From NCBI RefSeq assembly GCF_030297135.1, contig NZ_AP028065.1:310001-374000 (forward strand): DNA of 64,000 bases, given 5' to 3'. Below, piece by piece: positions 16,239-23,549 of the stretch. Under the pieces are notes generated by a model. That model was not told the origin of the DNA. It ran no database searches and worked only from the letters and a program-made list of their open reading frames with translations. The position numbers and the translations under genes are program-made. The DNA comes from Pseudoalteromonas apostichopi. Its GTDB lineage: Bacteria > Pseudomonadota > Gammaproteobacteria > Enterobacterales > Alteromonadaceae. Every line of letters starts with the position of its first letter. The first letter of the stretch is position 1.

Positions 16239-16361
16239 GCAATCATCAAATCCATTTAAGGCTTAATGAGTAAAGCATAAATTGGATGAATGTAGGCTTT
16301 AAAAGGAGCTTTAAGTTCAGCTTTAAGCTGTAAACCAAGACTAGTTACTCAACTGCATCGA

Positions 16362-16721
16362 TTATGAGGGGTCGTAAATAACAATTTCACTCAACCACCA
16401 GTTAAGTTCATCGTCAATTTGCCATACCTCACATGAATTCAGCTGTTTTAAAATTACCTGCCTACCAGACTGACAACTAATTGCTTTTAATACAAGATTA
16501 CCATTTTCCCAAAGTGTTGCTCTTGCTATAAGGTCATTGCCTTTAATTTCAATGTATTGAGCTTTAATTGGCTCACCCAATTGAGCAGAAATAACAATCT
16601 TGAATTTTTCAGTTGTCAAAATTTTAGATTTTGAACTTCTCCAATGTTCTAATTCTTGCAGCACGATTTCCCTCAAAAAAGAATGTAAGTAATTGCTAAC
16701 ATGGATATATATTTTGTTCAT
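16362..16721 (-). CDS. Hypothetical protein, 119 residues
   Basis: I do not recognise this protein. It starts 'MNKIYIHVSNYLHSFLREIV', has no signal peptide, one Cys pair (C103, C111 approximate) and alternating short strands with many charged residues. It follows the 16744-17022 gene by 22 bases on the same strand, so the two are probably co-transcribed. Base composition is AT-rich compared with neighbours, consistent with recent gain. Small acidic proteins encoded in such pairs are sometimes immunity proteins, but nothing here proves it. Confidence 0.55.
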   Translation of the reverse strand: MNKIYIHVSNYLHSFLREIVLQELEHWRSSKSKILTTEKFKIVISAQLGEPIKAQYIEIKGNDLIARATLWENGNLVLKAISCQSGRQVILKQLNSCEVWQIDDELNWWLSEIVIYDPS

Positions 16722-16743
16722 ACCAATATAGCTTAAAAGACCT

Positions 16744-17022
16744 TTAAGCTAATGAGTCAAAACAAATTTCCGTATAACTCTCATGTGAAATACCTAGGGT
16801 AAATTTGCCATACTCAGCTTGATTAGATTCGGTATATTCGAGCCAAAGTTGTTTTGCTTCTAACAAATCGGAAATATTATCAGTCTCTCGGACTCCATTA
16901 AGTACAACATATAAAGTCTCTGATTGAGCTTGGAATGTCACAAACACTTGAAACTCATTCCCAGTGCGTTTTAACTTCACTTCATCGACAATAATATCTT
17001 GGTATATGTGATTAAATTTCAA
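16744..17022 (-). CDS. Hypothetical protein, 92 residues
   Basis: I do not recognise this protein. The best start is the TTG at 17022 ('MKFNHIYQDIIVDEVKLK'), with an AGG about ten bases upstream. The rest is a soluble, acidic, strand-rich sequence ending 'YTEICFDSLA'. It is the first gene of the two-gene unit. No motif was found. The frame is closed tightly by stops around it, and the neighbouring 250 bases upstream hold no other gene. Confidence 0.5.
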   Translation of the reverse strand: MKFNHIYQDIIVDEVKLKRTGNEFQVFVTFQAQSETLYVVLNGVRETDNISDLLEAKQLWLEYTESNQAEYGKFTLGISHESYTEICFDSLA

Positions 17023-17196
17023 TTCAACTGCCTATTGAGTTATTTCAGTTATTTAATTTATGTATAACGCACCAAAACATTAACTTAATAAAAGCTGCAA
17101 AACCATATTTCAAACTCCGAGTTTAGTGCCCTCAATTGAATTTTACAGTTGCAATAAGCTTAATATAAAGCACTGAGTGTTTAGCATTTTAAACAC

Positions 17197-17220
17197 AAAA
17201 AAGCGCGGTCTGACCCGCGC
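17197..17220 (-). terminator. Terminator of the DUF3334 gene
   Basis: GCGCGG / CCGCGC arms (17203-17208 and 17215-17220) with a six-base loop are followed by six T on the minus strand. Confidence 0.8.
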
Positions 17221-17231
17221 CTCTATATTAT

Positions 17232-17261
17232 CTGATGGCTGAAAGCTGATGGCTGACAGCT
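17232..17261. repeat. GCTGA-type degenerate repeat, longer copy
   Basis: Four GCTGA-like units (for example GCTGATGGCTGACAGCT at 17245-17261) lie between the DUF3334 stop and its terminator. The sequence is closely related to 15201-15223. Confidence 0.5.
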
Positions 17262-17273
17262 CAAGTCGTTGGG

Positions 17274-17954
17274 TTACAAACCAAGTTCTGCCATAAAATC
17301 ATCATCTGCATCGTCTGCTTGTGATGATGCTTTTTGCTTTTCAGCTTTTTGTTTAGCTTCGTTCTCAATGATGTCATCTGGGTCAACGGCTTCTGAAATA
17401 TCAAAGTCATGTAGCTTGATGAATTCAGTTTTATCCATTGCCAGCTCAAGATAGAAGATATTTTGCTTAGCTGTGGTGAATGTCACACGGCGTGCTTGCG
17501 GTCTATCCATGGTAGTATCAACAGAGATTTGCACCTGCTTGTTAATTGCCATCATCTTAGGTTGGTTTTGCGTGATAGAAGTATGCAGCTGGTCACGTAC
17601 TTTTGAAGTAAAGTCACCAACGATTTGGTTCATCAGCTCTCCGAGTACGTTCGCCACATCATCTGATAAATGGCTTTGTGCAATTTCGTCTTCTGGCATA
17701 CCCATGTTACGCATGTAATCATGGTAAATTTCCATGGCTGCTTGCGCTGTGAAGTTTGTTACCACAAGACCGGTAAAGCCACCATCGAACAATACAAAAC
17801 AGCCAATATCTGGGCGCATACAGGTGCGGGTGATTTTTTGAACCATAGCAGAATAACTAATACCGTTACCACTTGCTGAAGACAGAACTCCAGTCACTGA
17901 ATGACACAGAGTTGATAAGATATCTTCTGTACTGATCACTTTGCTTTTTGTCAT
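17274..17954 (-). CDS. DUF3334 family protein (CheX-like)
   Basis: The ATG at 17954 has a GAGAAG site and gives 226 residues starting 'MTKSKVISTEDILSTLCHSV'; the frame is open to 18014. DUF3334 proteins occur mainly in Alteromonadales and Vibrionales. The body ('GCFVLFDGGFTGLVVTNFT', 'DDVANVLGELMNQIVGDF') resembles the CheX/CheC phosphatase fold, including an E-x2-N-like 'GELMNQ' helix, so a chemotaxis-related phosphatase role is possible. The tail is Asp/Lys-rich, ending 'DDDFMAELGL'. It is divergent from cmoA with 118 bp between starts. Confidence 0.8.
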   Translation of the reverse strand: MTKSKVISTEDILSTLCHSVTGVLSSASGNGISYSAMVQKITRTCMRPDIGCFVLFDGGFTGLVVTNFTAQAAMEIYHDYMRNMGMPEDEIAQSHLSDDVANVLGELMNQIVGDFTSKVRDQLHTSITQNQPKMMAINKQVQISVDTTMDRPQARRVTFTTAKQNIFYLELAMDKTEFIKLHDFDISEAVDPDDIIENEAKQKAEKQKASSQADDADDDFMAELGL

Positions 17955-18072
17955 TAAACTTCTCTTTTTTGTACTTGTTATTGATAATTCTAGCCAAGCT
18001 ACTGAATTTATCACTGACTATCCAGTTAAAAATGCTAAAATAGCGGTATTATTTTTTAAAGAGACTGTTCAC

Positions 18073-18798
18073 GTGACGCAAAAAGACAGTATTTATGCCA
18101 CTGAGCAAGCGGTTAAAGACTTTAGCTTTGACCAACATGTAGTAGAAGTTTTCCCTGATATGATCCAGCGTTCGGTGCCGGGTTACGCAACCATTGTTAG
18201 CACCATAGGTAAACTGGCTGGCGAGTACGCGCAAAGTAATTCAAACCTATACGACCTAGGCTGTTCACTTGGTGCTGTAACGTTAAGTATGCGCCGTAAT
18301 ATTCGCACCGATAACTGTAATATTATTGCCGTCGATAACTCAGAAGCGATGGTTGAACGCTGTAAATTACATTTACAAGGTTTTCGCTCTGACGTGCCGG
18401 TCACTGTCACGCTGGGTGATATAAACGATTTAGCAATCGAGAATGCTTCTGTGGTAGCGATGAACTTTACACTACAGTTTATTCCACCTGAAAAGCGCCA
18501 AGCAGTGCTTGAAAAGATTTATGCAAATTTAAAACCTGGCGGCGTTTTGCTGCTTAGCGAAAAAATTAGAGGTGAAAATGAGCAATGCGATAATTTGCTC
18601 ATTGATTTGCACCATGATTTTAAACGTCACAACGGCTATTCAGAACTGGAGATCAGCCAAAAGCGCACGGCTATCGAAAATGTCATGCGCCCTGATCATT
18701 TATCTACCCACTTAAACCGATTAAGTGAAATTGGTTTTAGCCAAACGCAAGTGTGGTATCAATGTTTTAACTTCTGCTCGATGATTGCAATCAAGTAA
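18073..18798 (+). CDS. cmoA: Carboxy-S-adenosyl-L-methionine synthase
   Basis: This cytoplasmic enzyme makes carboxy-SAM from SAM and prephenate for the cmo5U modification of tRNA wobble uridine. The start is GTG at 18073 ('MTQKDSIYATEQAVKDFSFD'), which has a GAGA site and gives 241 residues against 247 in E. coli. The family sequence follows: 'VAEVFPDMIQRSVPGY'-type ('VEVFPDMIQRSVPGYATI'), SAM loop 'YDLGCSLGAVTLSMRRN', 'NFTLQFIPP' and 'HHDFKRHNGYSELEISQKR'. cmoB follows by 27 bases. Confidence 0.95.
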   Translation: MTQKDSIYATEQAVKDFSFDQHVVEVFPDMIQRSVPGYATIVSTIGKLAGEYAQSNSNLYDLGCSLGAVTLSMRRNIRTDNCNIIAVDNSEAMVERCKLHLQGFRSDVPVTVTLGDINDLAIENASVVAMNFTLQFIPPEKRQAVLEKIYANLKPGGVLLLSEKIRGENEQCDNLLIDLHHDFKRHNGYSELEISQKRTAIENVMRPDHLSTHLNRLSEIGFSQTQVWYQCFNFCSMIAIK

Positions 18799-18825
18799 TC
18801 ATCACAACGATATAAAGAGTATTTC

Positions 18826-19794
18826 ATGTCTCAATGGTTTAACCAATTTTACGCTGCGATTGCACAAAGCCCGCTTAGCCACTGGCTCGAAACTTTGCCT
18901 GGCCAATTAAAGCACTGGGAACTAGAAGCTAGCCACGGTGATTTACCAAAATGGCAAAAAGTGCTGAAAAACTTACCTGAGGTAAGCACAAACCATGTGA
19001 ACCTTCAGGATAAAGTACAAATTGGCACCGGTGATGAGCTATCTGAAGGCCAGCAAAAACAGTTAACGCATTTATTAAAGCGCATGATGCCATGGCGTAA
19101 AGGACCATTCAGCTTACACGGTATCGAGATTGATACTGAGTGGCGCAGTGATTGGAAATGGGATCGTTTACTGCCTCATATCGAACCGTTAAAAGGCCGC
19201 ACTGTGCTTGATATTGGCTGTGGCTCAGGTTATCACTTGTGGCGCATGCGCGGTGAAGGCGCTAATTTTGTAGTGGGCATTGATCCATCCGATTTGTTCT
19301 TATGCCAATTCCAAGCGATAAAGCATTATCATCAAGATGACAACGTGCACTTATTGCCGCTAGGTGTAGAAGCCCTGCCAGAGCTAAAAGCATTCGATAC
19401 AGTATTTTCGATGGGTGTTTTATATCACCGTCGTTCACCTATCGACTTTTTAGCACAATTAAAAGCACAGCTTCGCCCAGGGGGTGAGTTAGTTCTTGAA
19501 ACTTTGGTTGTTGAAGGTGACGAACACACAGTTTTAGTGCCAACCGACCGTTATGCGAAAATGCGTAATGTATGGTTTATCCCAAGCACCGCCGCATTAA
19601 AACTATGGATGGAGCGCGTTGGTTTTAAAGATGTGCAAGTAAAAGACTGCGCAATCACAACGCTTGAAGAACAACGCAAAACCCAGTGGATGGAAAACGA
19701 ATCATTAGTCGACTTTTTAGACCCAAATGACACCAGCAAAACCATCGAAGGTTACCCAGCCCCTCTTCGCGCTATTTTAACCGCGAAAGCTTAA
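18826..19794 (+). CDS. cmoB: tRNA U34 carboxymethyltransferase
   Basis: CmoB transfers the carboxymethyl group of carboxy-SAM to 5-hydroxyuridine-34 in tRNA. The 322 residues match the 323 of E. coli. It has an N-terminal helical domain ('WFNQFYAAIAQSPLSHWLETL', here broken at the end), the methyltransferase loop 'TVLDIGCGSGYHLWRM', and 'FSMGVLYHRRSPIDFL'. An AAAGAG site precedes the ATG. It forms an operon with cmoA as in enterobacteria. Confidence 0.96.
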   Translation: MSQWFNQFYAAIAQSPLSHWLETLPGQLKHWELEASHGDLPKWQKVLKNLPEVSTNHVNLQDKVQIGTGDELSEGQQKQLTHLLKRMMPWRKGPFSLHGIEIDTEWRSDWKWDRLLPHIEPLKGRTVLDIGCGSGYHLWRMRGEGANFVVGIDPSDLFLCQFQAIKHYHQDDNVHLLPLGVEALPELKAFDTVFSMGVLYHRRSPIDFLAQLKAQLRPGGELVLETLVVEGDEHTVLVPTDRYAKMRNVWFIPSTAALKLWMERVGFKDVQVKDCAITTLEEQRKTQWMENESLVDFLDPNDTSKTIEGYPAPLRAILTAKA

Positions 19795-19803
19795 CAAATA
19801 TCA

Positions 19804-19849
19804 GTTACAAGGCTGAAGGGTCATTTGCTTGATACTTTAGCCTTGTAAC
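19804..19849. repeat. 11-bp inverted repeat after cmoB
   Basis: GTTACAAGGCT / AGCCTTGTAAC are perfect arms with a 24-base loop. An A-run, not a T-run, follows on the plus strand, so it is not a standard terminator for cmoB. Possible 3' stabilising hairpin or operator. Confidence 0.45.
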
Positions 19850-19985
19850 TTGAAAGCAAAAAAAACCGGACAACTGTCCTTGTCAAGTCGGTTAAAGTGA
19901 TTTTTCAACTAGCCGCGCCATTGCAATTGTTGTAAAATACGCGCGTTTCTAAGCAACCCACATGCAACTTTTTTGAGGAAAACCT

Positions 19986-21038
19986 GTGAGCGAACAAAAA
20001 CAGTCTCTTAGCTATAAAGACGCGGGCGTAGATATCGATGCCGGTAATGCACTTGTTGAGCGTATTAAAGGCGTAGTTAAAAAAACCAGACGTCCTGAAG
20101 TAATGGGCGGTATCGGTGGTTTTGGCGCACTTTGCGAACTACCAACTGGCTATAAAGAGCCTGTACTGGTTGCTGGCACAGACGGTGTTGGTACAAAACT
20201 ACGTTTAGCAATCGATCTTAAAAAGCACGACACAGTGGGTATCGACCTTGTTGCTATGTGTGTAAACGACCTTATTGTACAAGGTGCAGAGCCACTATTT
20301 TTCCTTGATTACTATGCAACTGGTAAATTAGACGTAGATACTGCGGCTGATGTTGTAACAGGTATTGGTAAAGGCTGTGAGCTTTCTGGCTGTGCATTAA
20401 TCGGTGGTGAAACTGCTGAAATGCCAGGTATGTACGACGGCGAAGACTATGACATGGCTGGTTTCTGTACTGGTGTGGTAGAAAAATCAAAAATTATCGA
20501 CGGTACTAAAGTTGCTGCAGGCGACCAATTAATCGCACTTGCATCAAGTGGTCCTCATTCAAACGGTTTCTCATTAATTCGTAAAGTCCTTGAAGTATCT
20601 GGCGCAGACACAAGCGCTGAACTTGAAGGCAAAGCACTTGGCGATCACCTTTTAGAGCCAACTCGCATCTACGTTAAACAATTACTTGAGCTATTCAAGC
20701 AAGTTGATGTACACGCGTTATCTCACATCACAGGTGGTGGCTTCTGGGAAAACATCCCGCGCGTACTTCCTGAGTCTGCAAAAGCAGTAATCAAAGGCGA
20801 CAGCTGGGAATGGCCTGTAGTTTTCAACTGGTTACAAGAAAACGGCAACATCACAACACACGAAATGTACCGTACATTCAACTGTGGTGTAGGCATGGTA
20901 TTAGTTGTTCCAGCTGACAAACTTGAGCAAAGCTTAACAATTCTTAAAGATCTTGGCGAAAATGCATGGCATATCGGTGAGATCCAAGATGCGAAAGCAG
21001 GCGAAGAGCAAGTAGAAATTTTAGGTGGTCGTGACTAA
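19986..21038 (+). CDS. purM: Phosphoribosylformylglycinamidine cyclo-ligase
   Basis: PurM (AIR synthetase) closes the imidazole ring in purine synthesis using ATP. The 350 residues are near the E. coli length of 345. The start is GTG at 19986 with an AGGA site ('MSEQKQSLSYKDAGVDIDAG'). Conserved segments include 'LVAGTDGVGTKLRLA', 'CVNDLIVQGAEPLFFLDYYA', 'GGETAEMPGMY' and 'HITGGGFWENIPRVLP'. The stop overlaps the purN ATG by one base. I found no PurR-type ACGCAAACGTTTGCGT box upstream. Confidence 0.97.
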   Translation: MSEQKQSLSYKDAGVDIDAGNALVERIKGVVKKTRRPEVMGGIGGFGALCELPTGYKEPVLVAGTDGVGTKLRLAIDLKKHDTVGIDLVAMCVNDLIVQGAEPLFFLDYYATGKLDVDTAADVVTGIGKGCELSGCALIGGETAEMPGMYDGEDYDMAGFCTGVVEKSKIIDGTKVAAGDQLIALASSGPHSNGFSLIRKVLEVSGADTSAELEGKALGDHLLEPTRIYVKQLLELFKQVDVHALSHITGGGFWENIPRVLPESAKAVIKGDSWEWPVVFNWLQENGNITTHEMYRTFNCGVGMVLVVPADKLEQSLTILKDLGENAWHIGEIQDAKAGEEQVEILGGRD

Positions 21039-21685
21039 TGACCCCTTGTCGTCTTGTTGTATTAATTTCTGGTAGCGGTTCTAACCTTCAAGCCATCATT
21101 GACGCGTGTGCGCGTGGTGAAATTAAGGCCGAAATCGCCGCTGTAATTAGTAATAAAGCCGACGCCTATGGCCTTGAGCGAGCAAAAAATGCAGGTATAC
21201 AAACTCGTGTACTTAGCCATAAAGATTTTGACTCGCGCGAGGCCTATGATGCTGAGTTAATGGACATTATTGACAATTTTGAACCAAATCTAGTTGTATT
21301 AGCTGGTTTTATGCGTATTCTTACTCCTAGCTTAGTGCAAAAATTTAAGGGAAAAATGTTGAACATTCACCCTTCTTTGTTGCCTAAGTACCAAGGGCTG
21401 AATACCCACCAACGAGCGATAGATGCAAAAGATGACGTTCATGGTGTTAGTGTTCACTTTGTCACAGAAGAGCTAGACGGCGGTCCCGTTGTTCTTCAAG
21501 CCAAAGTTCCGGTACTCGAAAGCGATACCGCAGAGACACTCGCACAACGTGTTCATCAGCAAGAACATATAATCTATCCATTGGTGGTCAAGTGGTTCAG
21601 TGAACAACGACTCAAGATGGAAGCAGATTATGCAGTTTTTGACGAAAAGAAACTTCCTGCACACGGCGCGCACTACCCAGAATAA
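21038..21685 (+). CDS. purN: Phosphoribosylglycinamide formyltransferase
   Basis: PurN transfers a formyl group from 10-formyl-tetrahydrofolate to GAR. The 215 residues show the phosphate loop 'LISGSGSNLQAIIDA', the catalytic 'MLNIHPSLLPKYQGLNTH' (Asn and His) and 'ELDGGPVVLQA' with the catalytic Asp. It is coupled to purM by a one-base overlap. Its 3' end overlaps the next gene's 5' end by 56 bases in another frame. Confidence 0.96.
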   Translation: MTPCRLVVLISGSGSNLQAIIDACARGEIKAEIAAVISNKADAYGLERAKNAGIQTRVLSHKDFDSREAYDAELMDIIDNFEPNLVVLAGFMRILTPSLVQKFKGKMLNIHPSLLPKYQGLNTHQRAIDAKDDVHGVSVHFVTEELDGGPVVLQAKVPVLESDTAETLAQRVHQQEHIIYPLVVKWFSEQRLKMEADYAVFDEKKLPAHGAHYPE

Positions 21686-22430
21686 AAATCTAAGTGCCCT
21701 ACTTGCTTGTGTGGGCACTTTATTACTTCCTACCAGTGTTTTAGCTGGCGACCTCACTCAATACCAAGCAGAATACGATGTACTTCGTAAAGGCGAAACC
21801 CATGGTAAAGCAGTCCGCGAGCTTAAAAGAGCCGCAGACGGTAATTACGTGATCACTTATCACAGTGAAATCGAATGGATGATTTTTTCGGACTCACGAA
21901 AAGAAACATCAATGTTTACTTATCATGATCACAAAATCTCTCCAGTAAGTTACACTATGGAGCGCTCGGGAACAGGGCCTGATAAAGAATACAGCTTAAA
22001 ATTTGATTCAACTCAAAAGCAAGTGCAAAGCAATCAAAGTAAATACCCACTTAAAATTGATTGGTCTGATGATTTTCAAGATTCACTGTCTTATCAAGTA
22101 CAAGTTCGCGAAGAACTAAAACAAGGCAAAACGCAATTATCGTATCCATTGATTGATAAAAAAGGTAATCTGCGAAATTACGACTTTGAAGTTGTGGGCA
22201 CAGAAATGATTTCGCTGCCAATTGGTAATGTAGAAGCCATTAAAGTAAAACGTTTATACGATAACGATAAGCGTCAAGCGCTAGCTTGGTTTGCTCCTGA
22301 AATGGACTACATGTTAGTTCGTATGTGGAAAGGTGAAAAAGGGGTAGAACAATTTGAAGTGCAACTTAATTCATTCACTGTGACCACGCCAGTCTCGTTA
22401 ACAAATGAAGAAAGTAAAGAAGCGCCCTAA
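21630..22430 (+). CDS. DUF3108 periplasmic protein
   Basis: The ATG at 21630 (GGAAG before it) gives 266 residues. A long N-region of about 20 residues precedes a signal-peptide core 'LSALLACVGTLLLPTSVLAG'. The mature part matches DUF3108: 'LTQYQAEYDVLRKGETHGKAVRELK', shown here only in part, followed by beta-strand repeats of a lipocalin/LolA-like barrel and 'VEAIKVKRLY'. Function unknown. The start lies inside purN in another frame, so it is probably translated by coupling. Alternative starts are GTG at 21600 and TTG at 21639. Confidence 0.8.
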   Translation: MQFLTKRNFLHTARTTQNKNLSALLACVGTLLLPTSVLAGDLTQYQAEYDVLRKGETHGKAVRELKRAADGNYVITYHSEIEWMIFSDSRKETSMFTYHDHKISPVSYTMERSGTGPDKEYSLKFDSTQKQVQSNQSKYPLKIDWSDDFQDSLSYQVQVREELKQGKTQLSYPLIDKKGNLRNYDFEVVGTEMISLPIGNVEAIKVKRLYDNDKRQALAWFAPEMDYMLVRMWKGEKGVEQFEVQLNSFTVTTPVSLTNEESKEAP

Positions 22431-22447
22431 TAGCGCTTCATTCTTTT
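22419..22447 (+). terminator. Terminator of the purMN-DUF3108 operon
   Basis: GAAGCGC / GCGCTTC arms (22419-22425 and 22433-22439) enclose the TAA stop in the loop; ATTCTTTTTT follows. Confidence 0.75.
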
Positions 22448-23212
22448 TTAGATTTTTTCGCCCATTTTAAACAGTGCAAACTCACCCGGTTCCATTTTTT
22501 GCCAGCGCTCGTCATTGGTGAGTGGTCTTGTCGCAATGACAGTAACCACATCATTCGGTGTGGTTTCTTTTTGAAAATCGACCACCATATCAGCATCAAT
22601 TAATGTTGCTTTACCAAACGGTGCTCGACGAGTGATCCAATGTAAGTTATTGGTACAATAAGCTAAAACATAAACACCATCGGTAAGTAGCATGTTAAAT
22701 ACGCCTTTTTCACGCAGTGTGTGAGCAAGCTTAGCAGCATAACGAAATACAGATGCCATATTTGATGGGCGCTTAGGGTATTTTTCGCGAATTTTATCGA
22801 GCAACCAACAAAACGCTAGCTCACTGTCGGTATTACCCACTGGCCGATAATAATCTGGCTTTAAATCATGATAATTCGATAATTGCCCGTTGTGAGCATA
22901 GGTAATTTCGCGTCCCCACAACTCTCGGGTAAATGGATGAGTGTTTTCAAGACATACACGGCCACGATTACCTTGGCGAATATGACTTATCACCGAAATA
23001 CTTTTTATTGGATACGCTTTAACGAGTTTAGCAATTTCTGATTGGCAACTTGGCTCTGGATCTTTAAATGTACGACAGCCTTTACCTTCATAAAAGGTGA
23101 TGCCCCAGCCATCTTTATGTGGGCCAGTATTACCACCCCGCTCTAATAATCCTGAAAAACTGAAACAAATATCCGTTGGTACATTGGCCGACATGCCAAG
23201 CAACTCACACAT
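22448..23212 (-). CDS. yafJ: Class II glutamine amidotransferase (YafJ-like)
   Basis: The 254-residue Ntn-hydrolase starts 'MCELLGMSANVPTD', where Cys2 is the predicted nucleophile after Met removal. Other glutaminase motifs are 'HKDGWGITFY', 'SHIRQGNRG' and 'YAHNGQLSNY', plus 'GNTDSELAFC'. No synthetase domain is attached, so the acceptor of the ammonia is unknown. It lies divergently from fadE, the same arrangement as in E. coli. Confidence 0.92.
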   Translation of the reverse strand: MCELLGMSANVPTDICFSFSGLLERGGNTGPHKDGWGITFYEGKGCRTFKDPEPSCQSEIAKLVKAYPIKSISVISHIRQGNRGRVCLENTHPFTRELWGREITYAHNGQLSNYHDLKPDYYRPVGNTDSELAFCWLLDKIREKYPKRPSNMASVFRYAAKLAHTLREKGVFNMLLTDGVYVLAYCTNNLHWITRRAPFGKATLIDADMVVDFQKETTPNDVVTVIATRPLTNDERWQKMEPGEFALFKMGEKI

Positions 23213-23549
23213 AGAACTCTTAACCTATAAAACTAATCGAAGGAAAGGCATGATGGGCTGATCCCTGCCTGCGCTCATTGTTAAACATAGCGCTAAAGAT
23301 GGCAACTGCTATGCTGAGATTTTCAGAACTATCTGAGCAATTCACAACTAATAGCTGTTTTAGCGGCGATGATTATCAGTAATTACTCAACAATTTCTAA
23401 TTTGCTGTAAATCTTTTTGCACTGATAGTCATTTTTAAATGAATAAAACTCACTGAACAGACTGTTTTAATCTCTGTTCTGCTCTTGATAATTCGCTTTT
23501 CTAGCGCTACTCTAAAAGAGGTGGTCTGACCTCTATTAAGGAATAATCA
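23213..23549. other. Divergent intergenic region yafJ-fadE
   Basis: This 337-bp region holds the fadE control DNA: a FadR-like core at 23522-23532 and an inverted repeat GAACAG / CTGTTC at 23455-23460 and 23474-23479 with a 13-base gap, whose binder I cannot name. No small ORF or RNA gene stands out. Confidence 0.5.
23522..23532 (+). promoter_or_regulatory. FadR-like operator upstream of fadE
   Basis: TGGTCTGACCT matches the FadR core TGGTCnGACCT exactly and ends 17 bases before the fadE ATG, where bound protein would block initiation. FadR is a GntR-family repressor released by long-chain acyl-CoA. Its gene is outside the window. Confidence 0.65.

Noticed and set aside
17941..18072. 44-residue N-terminal extension of cmoA
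   Set aside because: It overlaps the divergent DUF3334 gene; CmoA homologues begin near the GTG at 18073.
19850..19985. PurR operator before purM
   Set aside because: No sequence close to ACGCAAACGTTTGCGT was found in this region.
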